DNA of 64,000 bases, from contig NZ_CP083757.1 of NCBI RefSeq assembly GCF_020149935.1, positions 434,001 through 498,000 of the forward strand, written 5' to 3'. Positions within the stretch are counted from its first letter, which is position 1. Each line of letters begins with the position of its first letter. Below, in pieces: positions 35,092 to 42,870 of this stretch. Source of the stretch: Marinilongibacter aquaticus. GTDB taxonomy: Bacteria; Bacteroidota; Bacteroidia; Cytophagales; Spirosomataceae. Under the pieces are notes generated by a model. It was not told the origin of the DNA. It searched no databases and saw only the letters and a program-made list of their open reading frames with translations. A program made the translations under genes and the position numbers.

Positions 35092-36108
35092 ATGACTAAA
35101 AGACTACTTTTTATTTTCTCGCTCCTGCTTGCGGCCTGCTCAAAAGGAGATGAAATGCCCAAACCACAATCTCGAACACAAGTGGCTTTTGTGGTATGTG
35201 CCGACGACAAATCTGTCGATGTGATTGACCTCCAAAGTGGAGCAAAAATAGACAGCTACAGTATCACGAGCGAGAGCGATAAATTTCCTCAACGCATTTC
35301 GCTCTCTGAAGACAAAACCACGCTGGCCATTGCAAATCCCAATTACGATTTTTCTTTGGGTCATCTGGGTTTACACGGAAAACAATATGCAGGAGGTGTG
35401 GTGTTGATGGACGCCAGTAATGGAAACATCCTTTCTGAATTTTCGCTTCCTATTGCCAATTACAATGTTTTACTTCAAGATGAAGAGGTGTGGACAGCCT
35501 TGGTAAGCCATTCGGGAAGGGCCAATGTATATACTAAATCTGGGGCACTCAAACATGAAATGGCTTTGGATGCCGATCCTTCAAACTTGCTTTTCAATGG
35601 AAACTATGCTGTGGTGACCAGTGGCGAAAGTACATTTTTGCAAGTTTTTGATCGAGAGGAAAAAAAGTTGGTCAAGAAAGTGAAAGTCGACATTGCCCCC
35701 GCCAATGTATGGGAAGGATATGATGACAAAGTGTTGATTACCAATGCCTACGACAGTTCTGTCAATATTGTTGATTTAAGCGAGCTGCGGGTCACGGATT
35801 ATTTCGACACACATTTTGCTCCCGAACACATTGTCTACAATGCCTTGCAAGACGAATATTGGCTTTGCGATAAACTGGGCGATAAAGTACGTATTTATAA
35901 GAAGAGCGAAGGTTCTTGGGCAGAAACACAAAGCATTGATTTTGCTGATAAACAACCTTTCATGTTGGCGTTTTTCGATATGGGAAAAACCGCCTTCTTG
36001 GTCAATCAAAAGGGCAATGAAGTTGTATTTATCGATACGAATTCAAAGGAAATTATTAGACGAACGCCCATTGGAGCAAAACCCAGTGGTCTGGCCCTTT
36101 CGGAATAG
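35092..36108 (+). CDS. Beta-propeller (YncE-like) lipoprotein
   Basis: 338 residues, lipoprotein signal (MTKRLLFIFSLLLAAC). Repeats of about 45 residues fit a seven-bladed propeller: VDVIDLQSGAKIDSYSI, VVLMDASNGNILSEF, VFDREEKKLVKKVKV, SVNIVDLSELRVTDYF and EVVFIDTNSKEIIRRTPIGAKPSGLALSE. The ATG at 35092 follows immediately after the terminator T run, leaving little room for a promoter, so readthrough or a promoter in the preceding gene is likely. Followed after 2 bp by the HEAT-repeat gene, making a three-gene unit. Confidence 0.7.
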   Translation: MTKRLLFIFSLLLAACSKGDEMPKPQSRTQVAFVVCADDKSVDVIDLQSGAKIDSYSITSESDKFPQRISLSEDKTTLAIANPNYDFSLGHLGLHGKQYAGGVVLMDASNGNILSEFSLPIANYNVLLQDEEVWTALVSHSGRANVYTKSGALKHEMALDADPSNLLFNGNYAVVTSGESTFLQVFDREEKKLVKKVKVDIAPANVWEGYDDKVLITNAYDSSVNIVDLSELRVTDYFDTHFAPEHIVYNALQDEYWLCDKLGDKVRIYKKSEGSWAETQSIDFADKQPFMLAFFDMGKTAFLVNQKGNEVVFIDTNSKEIIRRTPIGAKPSGLALSE

Positions 36109-36110
36109 GA

Positions 36111-36830
36111 ATGGAAAAGATTAGCCAAAAAGCCCAAATTGCCGAGAAAATAGGAGAAGCTCTCTTGGTTTATAGAAGCGATGGGCCACAAGCCTTGGCC
36201 AATTCTTTGCATGAAAATCTGCTGACTTCAAAAGTGCGTTTCCCTTTATTGGAATACGCGGCAGAAATTCTATTTCCCGAATTGGATGCTCGGTCTATTT
36301 ATGCTTTGTGTTCAATTTTGGAAAAGCAAAAAACGATAGGCGGGAATGTGTTGATCGGTAAGCTTTTGGGCCTTAATCTGGAATTGAATTTTGCTCAAAG
36401 TCTTGCGGAAACCAAACAAGTACTCGAAGGAGCCGACATCTGGTACATTTCCGATATTATTGGCGAACGTGTGTTTGGACAAGCCCTGCAGCTGAATTTT
36501 AGCGAAACATTGACATTTTACAAGAAACAGGGCAATCGTGCAAATCCATGGCTTATTCGGGCTTTCGGGGCTGGAGGGCATCGTGCATTGAAACGCGGGC
36601 TTAGCGAAAACCATGCAATAGAATTGTTCGAATTTCTACTTACATTTAGCCAAAGTAAAGAAAAGGAAATTCGGCAGGGTATTGGTTGGGCCGCCAAAAG
36701 TGCAGTGAAATTTCATCCCGTACTTGCCCTAAAGTATGGCCCTGAAATCGCCAAATCCGATGCTTGGTTTCGAAGAAAAGTACAAATTGGTTTAGAGCGA
36801 TATCGTTATGGTAAAGGAAATTCAGATTAA
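36111..36830 (+). CDS. HEAT-repeat (AlkD-like) protein
   Basis: 239 residues, all-helical, no signal. Blocks such as ALLVYRSDGPQALANSL, GGNVLIGKLLGLNL, ADIWYISDIIGERVF, WLIRAFGAGGHRALKRG and IGWAAKSAVKFHPVLALKYG resemble the AlkD family of DNA glycosylases that excise alkylated bases. The family's catalytic Trp/Asp pair cannot be placed with confidence. It is 2 bp after the propeller lipoprotein gene and overlaps the radical SAM gene by 23 bp. Assignment to DNA alkylation repair is tentative. Confidence 0.55.
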   Translation: MEKISQKAQIAEKIGEALLVYRSDGPQALANSLHENLLTSKVRFPLLEYAAEILFPELDARSIYALCSILEKQKTIGGNVLIGKLLGLNLELNFAQSLAETKQVLEGADIWYISDIIGERVFGQALQLNFSETLTFYKKQGNRANPWLIRAFGAGGHRALKRGLSENHAIELFEFLLTFSQSKEKEIRQGIGWAAKSAVKFHPVLALKYGPEIAKSDAWFRRKVQIGLERYRYGKGNSD

Positions 36831-37692
36831 ATCGGTTTTGAACAAAACCAAGAAACGTGATCCGTGGTTTCTCGACGATTACACCTTGAACCTTTACAGC
36901 AGCTGTGCTTTCAATTGCCTTTACTGTTACATACGTGGCAGCAAATACGGAGAAAATCTTGCTCATAGCCTTTCGGTGAAAGTCAATGCTCTGGAAATTC
37001 TGGAGAAGCAATTGGCTTTGCGGGCCAAAAAGGGGCAATACGGTTTCATTGTACTCTCTTCCGCTACCGATCCTTATCTGCATATCGAAAAGGAATACCG
37101 CCTGACGAGACAAGCTTTGGAAATAATTCGAAATTACCGTTTTCCGGTGCACATTATTACTAAATCGGACCTTGTTCTCCGCGATTTTGATTTGCTTCAA
37201 GAAATAGATCAAACAGCCATTGTGCCCAATGATGTGCCTTTGCATTCGGGCACAATCCTTAGTTTTTCATTTTCAACATTGGACGATGAACAGGCAAAAC
37301 TTTTCGAATCGGGGGCCCCATTGCCTTCCAAACGACTAAAAGCTTTGGAATCGGCTATTGAAAACAAATTGCGTGCGGGTGTAAGTCTCATGCCGCTTTT
37401 GCCCTTTATTTCGGATACTACCGCCGCTTTGACACATTTTTTCCGCTCGTTTTCGACCCTGCAAGCCCGCTATGTCTTGCCCGCGACCCTAACTTTGTTT
37501 GGAAGCGATAAAGCAGACAGCAAAACTTTGGTGTTGGAAATAATCAAAAGGCACTATCCCGAGCTTTTATCGAAATACGAAAAATGGTTTGCTCACAGTT
37601 CGCAAATGCCTTCCTTTTACCGCAAGGCCTTTGCAGAAAAAATGAAAGAGCTTTCGGAGGAATACAATTTGCCCAATCGCATTTACGATTAA
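36808..37692 (+). CDS. SPL-family radical SAM protein
   Basis: 294 residues. The 4Fe-4S motif is CAFNCLYC (Cx3Cx2C, about 32-39) in NLYSSCAFNCLYCYIRG, matching spore-photoproduct-lyase-like radical SAM enzymes. LSSATDPYLHIEKEYRLTRQ and HIITKSDLVLRD follow in the TIM-barrel core. True SplB is limited to spore formers; this wider group has no known substrate. The gene overlaps the HEAT-repeat gene by 23 bp, so translation is coupled and a joint role in DNA or nucleic-acid repair is conceivable. The stop overlaps the convergent DUF2911 stop. Confidence 0.85.
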   Translation: MVKEIQIKSVLNKTKKRDPWFLDDYTLNLYSSCAFNCLYCYIRGSKYGENLAHSLSVKVNALEILEKQLALRAKKGQYGFIVLSSATDPYLHIEKEYRLTRQALEIIRNYRFPVHIITKSDLVLRDFDLLQEIDQTAIVPNDVPLHSGTILSFSFSTLDDEQAKLFESGAPLPSKRLKALESAIENKLRAGVSLMPLLPFISDTTAALTHFFRSFSTLQARYVLPATLTLFGSDKADSKTLVLEIIKRHYPELLSKYEKWFAHSSQMPSFYRKAFAEKMKELSEEYNLPNRIYD

Positions 37693-38531
37693 TTGGTGAT
37701 TACGCGACCTTTTAAATCGCTGATCGTTTTTTCCACCACATCTTTAAAAAGCGGGTAAACCGAATCACTGGCACCGTATTGTTGAGCCAAATAAGCCAGT
37801 TTTAGGGCCTCTTTGTCTTTGCCCAATTTTCGCATCAACACGGCCTTTATCCATGTATTCCGAAAGGTCTGGCGTAAAGAAATCGACTTGTCAATATAAT
37901 CCAAGGCTTTGTTCAGATCCATATCGTTGTTTACCAAATACTCTGCCGCCTGTTGAAAAGCACCAGCCGCTTCGTTGTTTTTGGCCTCAATCGCCGATAC
38001 GATGGTTTGTTCATTGTCCACGGCCACATTCACGCTTATGGCCGAATGTTCCCAATAGAAATTCAAGCTTGCATTGTCGTCGCGGATATCCGAAAAATCA
38101 ATTGTGAAAGTTTCTGTGAAGCTCACTTTATGCGGTTTTACAGCCACGCGAAGGGCATCGTGTGCGGCATCGTAGGTTTCTTCTGTCACATCGAGATTGC
38201 GGGAAAAAACCAAAGTCCATATTTCTTCGCCGGGAAAACTCACAATAGAATAAGTACCCGCCGGCAAGGGCATGCTGTTGATTAAAACGTCTGTCGAAAA
38301 GCGAATTTTTGTAGAGGCATTTGCTCCCGTACGCCAAACTTTTTTGTAAGGCAGCAGGCCCCCGAAAATTTTTCTTCCCTTCACACCCGGACGCGAATAT
38401 TCCACGCTGACTTCGGTAATGCCTATGGTTTGGGTAAAACTGGCTCCTGGGCTAGGCTGGGGCGTAATTTGGGCCTTTAATGAAAAAGAGAAAAGGGTTG
38501 CGAGAAAGAGAACAATACTTGTTTTTTGCAT
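37689..38531 (-). CDS. Exported DUF2911 protein with TPR-like tail
   Basis: 280 residues from ATG 38531. Signal peptide MQKTSIVLFLATLFSFSLKAQ. The DUF2911 domain (about 25-165) begins with ITEVSVEYSRPGVKGRKIFG and has KVWRTGANASTKIRFS, PLPAGTYSIVSFPG and NFYWEHSAISV. Tail residues 180-270 are helical repeats (EYLVNNDMDLNKALDYIDK). Function unknown in the family. Upstream in-frame sequence lies inside the divergent NUDIX gene and is not used. Confidence 0.88.
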   Translation of the reverse strand: MQKTSIVLFLATLFSFSLKAQITPQPSPGASFTQTIGITEVSVEYSRPGVKGRKIFGGLLPYKKVWRTGANASTKIRFSTDVLINSMPLPAGTYSIVSFPGEEIWTLVFSRNLDVTEETYDAAHDALRVAVKPHKVSFTETFTIDFSDIRDDNASLNFYWEHSAISVNVAVDNEQTIVSAIEAKNNEAAGAFQQAAEYLVNNDMDLNKALDYIDKSISLRQTFRNTWIKAVLMRKLGKDKEALKLAYLAQQYGASDSVYPLFKDVVEKTISDLKGRVITN

Positions 38532-38549
38532 ACAATTAGGTTTTCGATC

Positions 38550-38557
38550 CAAAACTA
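38550..38557 (-). promoter_or_regulatory. -7 promoter element of the DUF2911 gene
   Basis: Minus strand TAGTTTTG, exact TAnnTTTG, 18 bp before ATG 38531, in the 36-bp divergent gap with the NUDIX gene. Confidence 0.5.
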
Positions 38558-38567
38558 AATAAATAAA

Positions 38568-39098
38568 ATGAATAGAGCCGAGCTTATCGAAACTTTGAAA
38601 AATTATAATCCGTATAACGAAACAGAAGCAAGAGATTGCTTTCGCATGATAGAACTCTTGAACACATACGAAAATTGTTTTAGCCGCGATTTGTTGTTTG
38701 CCCATTTTACGGCTTCGTCATGGGTCACAAACTTCGATGAAAGTGAGGTGCTTTTGATCCATCACAAAAAATTGAACCGTTGGCTGCAGCCCGGAGGCCA
38801 TTGCGATGGCGACGAGAATGTAAAGGCTGTGGCCGAAAAAGAATTGCTTGAAGAAACGGGCTTAATATGTGAAGCCGAACCGCATATTTTTGATTTGGAT
38901 ATTCACGCAATTCCAGAAAGAAAGGGTGTGCCTGCTCATGAACATTTCGATATCCGTTTTCTTTTCAAGGCAGATAGTCGCCAAGCTTTAATCCAAAACC
39001 ACGAAACCAATGCCTTGAAATGGATTCCGATTGAAGAATTGAATGCATACTGCACCGAAGACAGCATGCTGCGTATGCGGGATAAACTCAATAAATGA
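38568..39098 (+). CDS. NUDIX hydrolase
   Basis: 176 residues. The NUDIX box is GHCDGDENVKAVAEKELLEETGL (visible as G...A..KEL.EETGL, about 76-98), following QPGGHC. It hydrolyses a nucleoside diphosphate linked to another moiety, specificity unknown. N-terminal helices precede the box. The stop overlaps the end of the convergent subtilase gene by 11 bp. Confidence 0.88.
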   Translation: MNRAELIETLKNYNPYNETEARDCFRMIELLNTYENCFSRDLLFAHFTASSWVTNFDESEVLLIHHKKLNRWLQPGGHCDGDENVKAVAEKELLEETGLICEAEPHIFDLDIHAIPERKGVPAHEHFDIRFLFKADSRQALIQNHETNALKWIPIEELNAYCTEDSMLRMRDKLNK

Positions 39099-40710
39099 CC
39101 ACACGTGTGGTCTCTTCAAAGCGGTCGTTGTACACCTTTAAATAATACAAACCCGGAGGAATGTTCATCTCCGATTTAGAAAGCTCGAATAGGGGAGAGC
39201 TGAATTTTGTTTCGAGCACCTTCACACCGTTTGTATTGTACAATTCCAAATTGAAAGAATCGCCCAAATCCTTTTTCGTGACAAATACAGTAATGTTGTC
39301 CTTTTCACCGCTTGGGTTGGGAAAGGTAAGCACGCTTTTGTCGGTTCCTGCACGCAATTGCTCAATGCGAACCAAAGCCGAAGCCCGTACAAAGCTGGGA
39401 ATGCCGTAGCCCAAATCATTATCTGGAGAATCGAATTGCGAAGATGATTCCAACAACAATTCACGAATTTGTAGGGCCGTTAAATCGGGGAAAGCTTGCA
39501 CCATACCGGCCACCAAACCCGCAATAAGCGGTGCCGCATAGGAAGTGCCATTGCCCAGAGAAATCACATTGGCCGGAGTAGCAATTGTCGTTCCCACACC
39601 TTTTGCTGCCACATCGGGTTTGATGCGATTATCGGCCGTAGGCCCAAAAGAGCTGAAAGAACCTTTTTTGCCTTCCGAATCGACAGCAGCCACAGCAATG
39701 GCCATGGGCGAGTCCGCTGGAGGCGTAATGTATTTCCACAACGAACTGCCTTCGTTTCCGGCAGAAACCACCACGACAATGCCTTTATTCGCCGCCCAAT
39801 TGGCCGCCCGCGTAATCAAAGTGGTCTTACCATCCAGCTGATCGTACACATAATCTTGAGCTGTGCCGTCGAAATCGTTGTATCCCAAAGAGCTGGAAAT
39901 CACATCCACGCCCAAAGAATCTGCCCTTTCAGCAGCCATGATCCAATTCATCTCTTCGATTTGCGTTTCTGAACCCACATCTTCGGTGAGATAAAGGGCC
40001 ACACTGGCTTTTGGAGCCGTTCCGATCATTTGACCTTCCAAATCAGCGGCGATACAACTGAGCACATGCGTACCGTGATAGTGCGTGTCGTACACTCCGG
40101 TTTTCTTGTGCACAAAATCATAGGTATCCAATACGCGATTTTCTGCAAACATGTTTTTGAAGACATCAAGCGAATTGGCATTCTGAAAACCAGAATCGAG
40201 TATACCGATCAAAACACCTTCTCCACGAAACCCTTGATTGTGCATGGCATCGGCACCCAGCATTTCCAATTGATTGTTTGCCGTACCGGCATCTAGAGGC
40301 CATGGGCTTGAAAAATCTTTCGTGCCCTTTCTTGCTTTGCTCGTACTCAAACCGTTCGGAAAATCCATTTCCAAACCATCGATAAATTCCAAATCGAGTA
40401 TGGTCTGCAATTGTTTTTCGGGAATGTCGATCATGGCGGCATTCAGCCATTTGCTTGTACCCAAAATCTTGACATCCACCGCTTTCAAAGCTTGGAGGTA
40501 TTCTGCACTTACAGGCAGGTCTTGCTCTTCGACTGCGAGGCCTTGGCTGTTACGTCTTTCTATCGCCCGGGCCGACAAAAAGGCCTCGGGCTTGCTCAAT
40601 TCATAATTTGTGCCCGATTTATCCGTAAAACGAACCAAATAACGATTTTGACCCTGAGTCTGAAAAACCGTAAAAAGCAAAACAGCTGGTAGAAGCTTTT
40701 TTATCGACAT
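39088..40710 (-). CDS. T9SS-targeted subtilisin-like serine protease (S8)
   Basis: 540 residues, signal peptide ending at FQTQG. The N-terminal propeptide (about 20-130) is followed by a subtilase domain with Asp172 (IGILDSGF), His212 (YHGTHV), Asn319 (SAGNE) and Ser390 (NGTSYAAP). The C-terminus (about 455-540) is a type A T9SS sorting domain: FPNPSGEK, LELYNTNGVKVLE, PPGLYYLKV and RVVIY. Thus it is probably secreted or surface-anchored and degrades extracellular protein. It follows the GtrA gene by 56 bp on the same strand. Confidence 0.95.
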   Translation of the reverse strand: MSIKKLLPAVLLFTVFQTQGQNRYLVRFTDKSGTNYELSKPEAFLSARAIERRNSQGLAVEEQDLPVSAEYLQALKAVDVKILGTSKWLNAAMIDIPEKQLQTILDLEFIDGLEMDFPNGLSTSKARKGTKDFSSPWPLDAGTANNQLEMLGADAMHNQGFRGEGVLIGILDSGFQNANSLDVFKNMFAENRVLDTYDFVHKKTGVYDTHYHGTHVLSCIAADLEGQMIGTAPKASVALYLTEDVGSETQIEEMNWIMAAERADSLGVDVISSSLGYNDFDGTAQDYVYDQLDGKTTLITRAANWAANKGIVVVVSAGNEGSSLWKYITPPADSPMAIAVAAVDSEGKKGSFSSFGPTADNRIKPDVAAKGVGTTIATPANVISLGNGTSYAAPLIAGLVAGMVQAFPDLTALQIRELLLESSSQFDSPDNDLGYGIPSFVRASALVRIEQLRAGTDKSVLTFPNPSGEKDNITVFVTKKDLGDSFNLELYNTNGVKVLETKFSSPLFELSKSEMNIPPGLYYLKVYNDRFEETTRVVIY

Positions 40711-40765
40711 TGTGCTTGTTTAAAAGATATATACGTAAGGTACATAAATGCCCCTAAAAAAAGAA

Positions 40766-41248
40766 TTAGCCAAAGAATTTTGCATTCAGCTTTTCGTAAA
40801 AGCCTGTGGTACGAAAGGTGAAAAACTTATGCCCTACAAAATTGAAAATGAAGCTGAAGCCCATGCCTGTAATATGAGAGACCAATTCGATCACATTGAT
40901 TGAATAATTGAAGGGACTGATCACAAAATCTTGATTGAAAATGGCTTCAAGAATCGCTTTCGTATAATATGCTCCGTAAGTGGTGATGAATCCAGAAATC
41001 GTGGTGATCAAAAGATATTTCAGAATTTGCCTTCTGGTACGGCCTTGTCCCGATTTGAAGGTGAAAATCTTAGTCAGGAAAAAGCCTGTAACCACGGAAG
41101 CGGCATAGCCCAAAGCCACTGAATTTTTGTATTGTACGGAAAACTGTCTTTGGGCTATCGAACTGACTATCAACTGCACAGCTACACCTGCCAAGGCCAC
41201 AAAAAAGTAGGAGATGATTTCACCTCGTACTTGAACCGATTTCTTCAT
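40766..41248 (-). CDS. GtrA-family membrane protein
   Basis: 160 residues and four transmembrane helices (FFVALAGVAVQLIVSS, GYAASVVTGFFLTKIFTF, LLITTISGFITTYGAY, ISHITGMGFSFIFNFVGHKF). GtrA proteins support undecaprenyl-linked sugar translocation for cell-surface glycans. NFVGHKFFTFR is the family-typical end. No glycosyltransferase partner is adjacent. Confidence 0.85.
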   Translation of the reverse strand: MKKSVQVRGEIISYFFVALAGVAVQLIVSSIAQRQFSVQYKNSVALGYAASVVTGFFLTKIFTFKSGQGRTRRQILKYLLITTISGFITTYGAYYTKAILEAIFNQDFVISPFNYSINVIELVSHITGMGFSFIFNFVGHKFFTFRTTGFYEKLNAKFFG

Positions 41249-41349
41249 TCTTTAAATTTTATACGGCAAAACCTTGCCACAATGCAGCCTCAGCCGCGGT
41301 TTCCAGCAAGTAGGAAACACTAAAATGCAATCTATTCTTTTATTCTCTA

Positions 41350-42459
41350 CTATTCTGCATTGAAACTTTTTAAAATCCATCCACCACCAATCAGGTCGTC
41401 GCCTTCATAAAATACAGCGGCCTGCCCAGGGGCAATGGCACTCACCGGATCTTGAAAAACGGCTTCGATTTTGTCTTCTCCAATCTGACGAATTTTAGCC
41501 GGCATACCTTTATCCTTGTACCTGATCTTGGTAATCGAATCCATCTCAGCGTCACCCAAATGGGCATATTTCTGCAAATTGAGTTTGCCCACATGCATGG
41601 CATTACGCAACAAATGTTTTTCGGTGCCCAGCACCACTTCGTTGGTTTCTTTTTTGATTTCCGTCACATAGACAGGATAACCCAAAGCAATGCCCAAGCC
41701 TTTTCGTTGGCCAATGGTATAGAACGGATAACCTTCGTGTTTTCCCACGATATCCCCATTTTCCAAGACGAAATTGCCTCCAGCCACGCGTTCTTCCAAA
41801 CCCGTTACGCGGCGTTTCAAAAATCCGCGGTAATCGTTATCCGGCACAAAGCAGATTTCGTAAGACTCTGATTTGTTCACCAAATCGAAAAAACCGCGTT
41901 CTTTGGCCATTTCACGAATCTCCAACTTTTTCAAATGCCCCAAAGGCAATTGGGTTCGCGAAAGGCTTTCTTGAGAAATTCCCCAAAGTACATAGCTCTG
42001 GTCTTTCAATTGGTCAACACCTTTCGAAATAATGTGCCTATCCTGCTCTTGGCGAATGTTGGCGTAGTGGCCCGTGGCCAAAAATTCACAATCCAGATTG
42101 TTGGCTCTTCGCAAAAGGGCATCCCATTTTACGTGCGTGTTGCAGAGCACACAAGGGTTAGGTGTGCGGCCTTCGAGGTATTCGCCCGTAAAATGATCGA
42201 TTACATAGTCGCCGAATTCGTTGCGGATATCCAATATATAATGTGGGAAGCCCAAGCTAGTGGCAATATGCCGTGCATCGTTTATAGAATCCAAGCTGCA
42301 ACAGCCCGTTTCTTTTTTGGCTCCACCCGACGCAGCGTAGTCCCACGTCTTCATGGTCATTCCGATGACCTCATAACCTTGTTCGTGCAATAAAACAGCT
42401 GCGAGTGAGCTGTCGATGCCGCCACTCATGGCGACCAAAATTCGTCCGTGTTTGCTCAT
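41350..42459 (-). CDS. mnmA: tRNA-uridine 2-sulfurtransferase MnmA
   Basis: 369 residues from ATG 42459 (MSKHGRILVAMSGG). The PP-loop ATP site is AMSGGIDSSLAA, and catalytic cysteines are in NPCVLCNTHVKW and ICFVPDNDY. It makes s2U34 in tRNA Lys, Glu and Gln. Upstream in-frame extension to 42519 covers the promoter match at 42509-42516 and is rejected. Confidence 0.95.
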   Translation of the reverse strand: MSKHGRILVAMSGGIDSSLAAVLLHEQGYEVIGMTMKTWDYAASGGAKKETGCCSLDSINDARHIATSLGFPHYILDIRNEFGDYVIDHFTGEYLEGRTPNPCVLCNTHVKWDALLRRANNLDCEFLATGHYANIRQEQDRHIISKGVDQLKDQSYVLWGISQESLSRTQLPLGHLKKLEIREMAKERGFFDLVNKSESYEICFVPDNDYRGFLKRRVTGLEERVAGGNFVLENGDIVGKHEGYPFYTIGQRKGLGIALGYPVYVTEIKKETNEVVLGTEKHLLRNAMHVGKLNLQKYAHLGDAEMDSITKIRYKDKGMPAKIRQIGEDKIEAVFQDPVSAIAPGQAAVFYEGDDLIGGGWILKSFNAE

Positions 42460-42508
42460 AAAACTAAATGGGTTCAAAGCCCATCGTTTAAATTTTAAAA
42501 ATAGAATG

Positions 42509-42516
42509 CAAAGGTA
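42509..42516 (-). promoter_or_regulatory. -7 promoter element of mnmA
   Basis: Minus strand TACCTTTG, exact TAnnTTTG, 50 bp before ATG 42459. Confidence 0.6.
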
Positions 42517-42870
42517 CACAAATTTACCAAGTAGGGGCTAAAAATTAGCCAGAGAAGGGGATATTATTATCTATTATAAATACTTAATTTATCAAAATTA
42601 TTATTGGGTAATTTTTGAGTATTCGCAATTTATTTTTCCATTTTCTCAATGTTATGATATTTTAAATTTTTAATAATGCGGGTCCATTTTTTCAACAAAA
42701 AAAATAACTATTTGAATTTTGTTCGGTGAAATTCCTAGAGTATGCACGCAGAATGGCATTTCTAACGAAAAAAAAATTATTAATTGTTGGCGAAGAATGT
42801 ACCAGTACAATCTTATCCGAAATGGATGTATTCCCTAATGTTCTATTTTCTAACTATAACCTTTACGAAT
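42517..42870. other. AT-rich intergenic region upstream of susC
   Basis: About 350 bp, very AT-rich, between mnmA and the SusC gene. I see no ORF, no clear hairpin and no exact TAnnTTTG facing susC; TAACTATTTG near 42707-42716 is a near match only. It probably carries the susC promoter and a long 5' leader. Confidence 0.4.

Noticed and set aside
42707-42716. TAACTATTTG as a susC promoter
   Set aside because: Does not match TAnnTTTG exactly.
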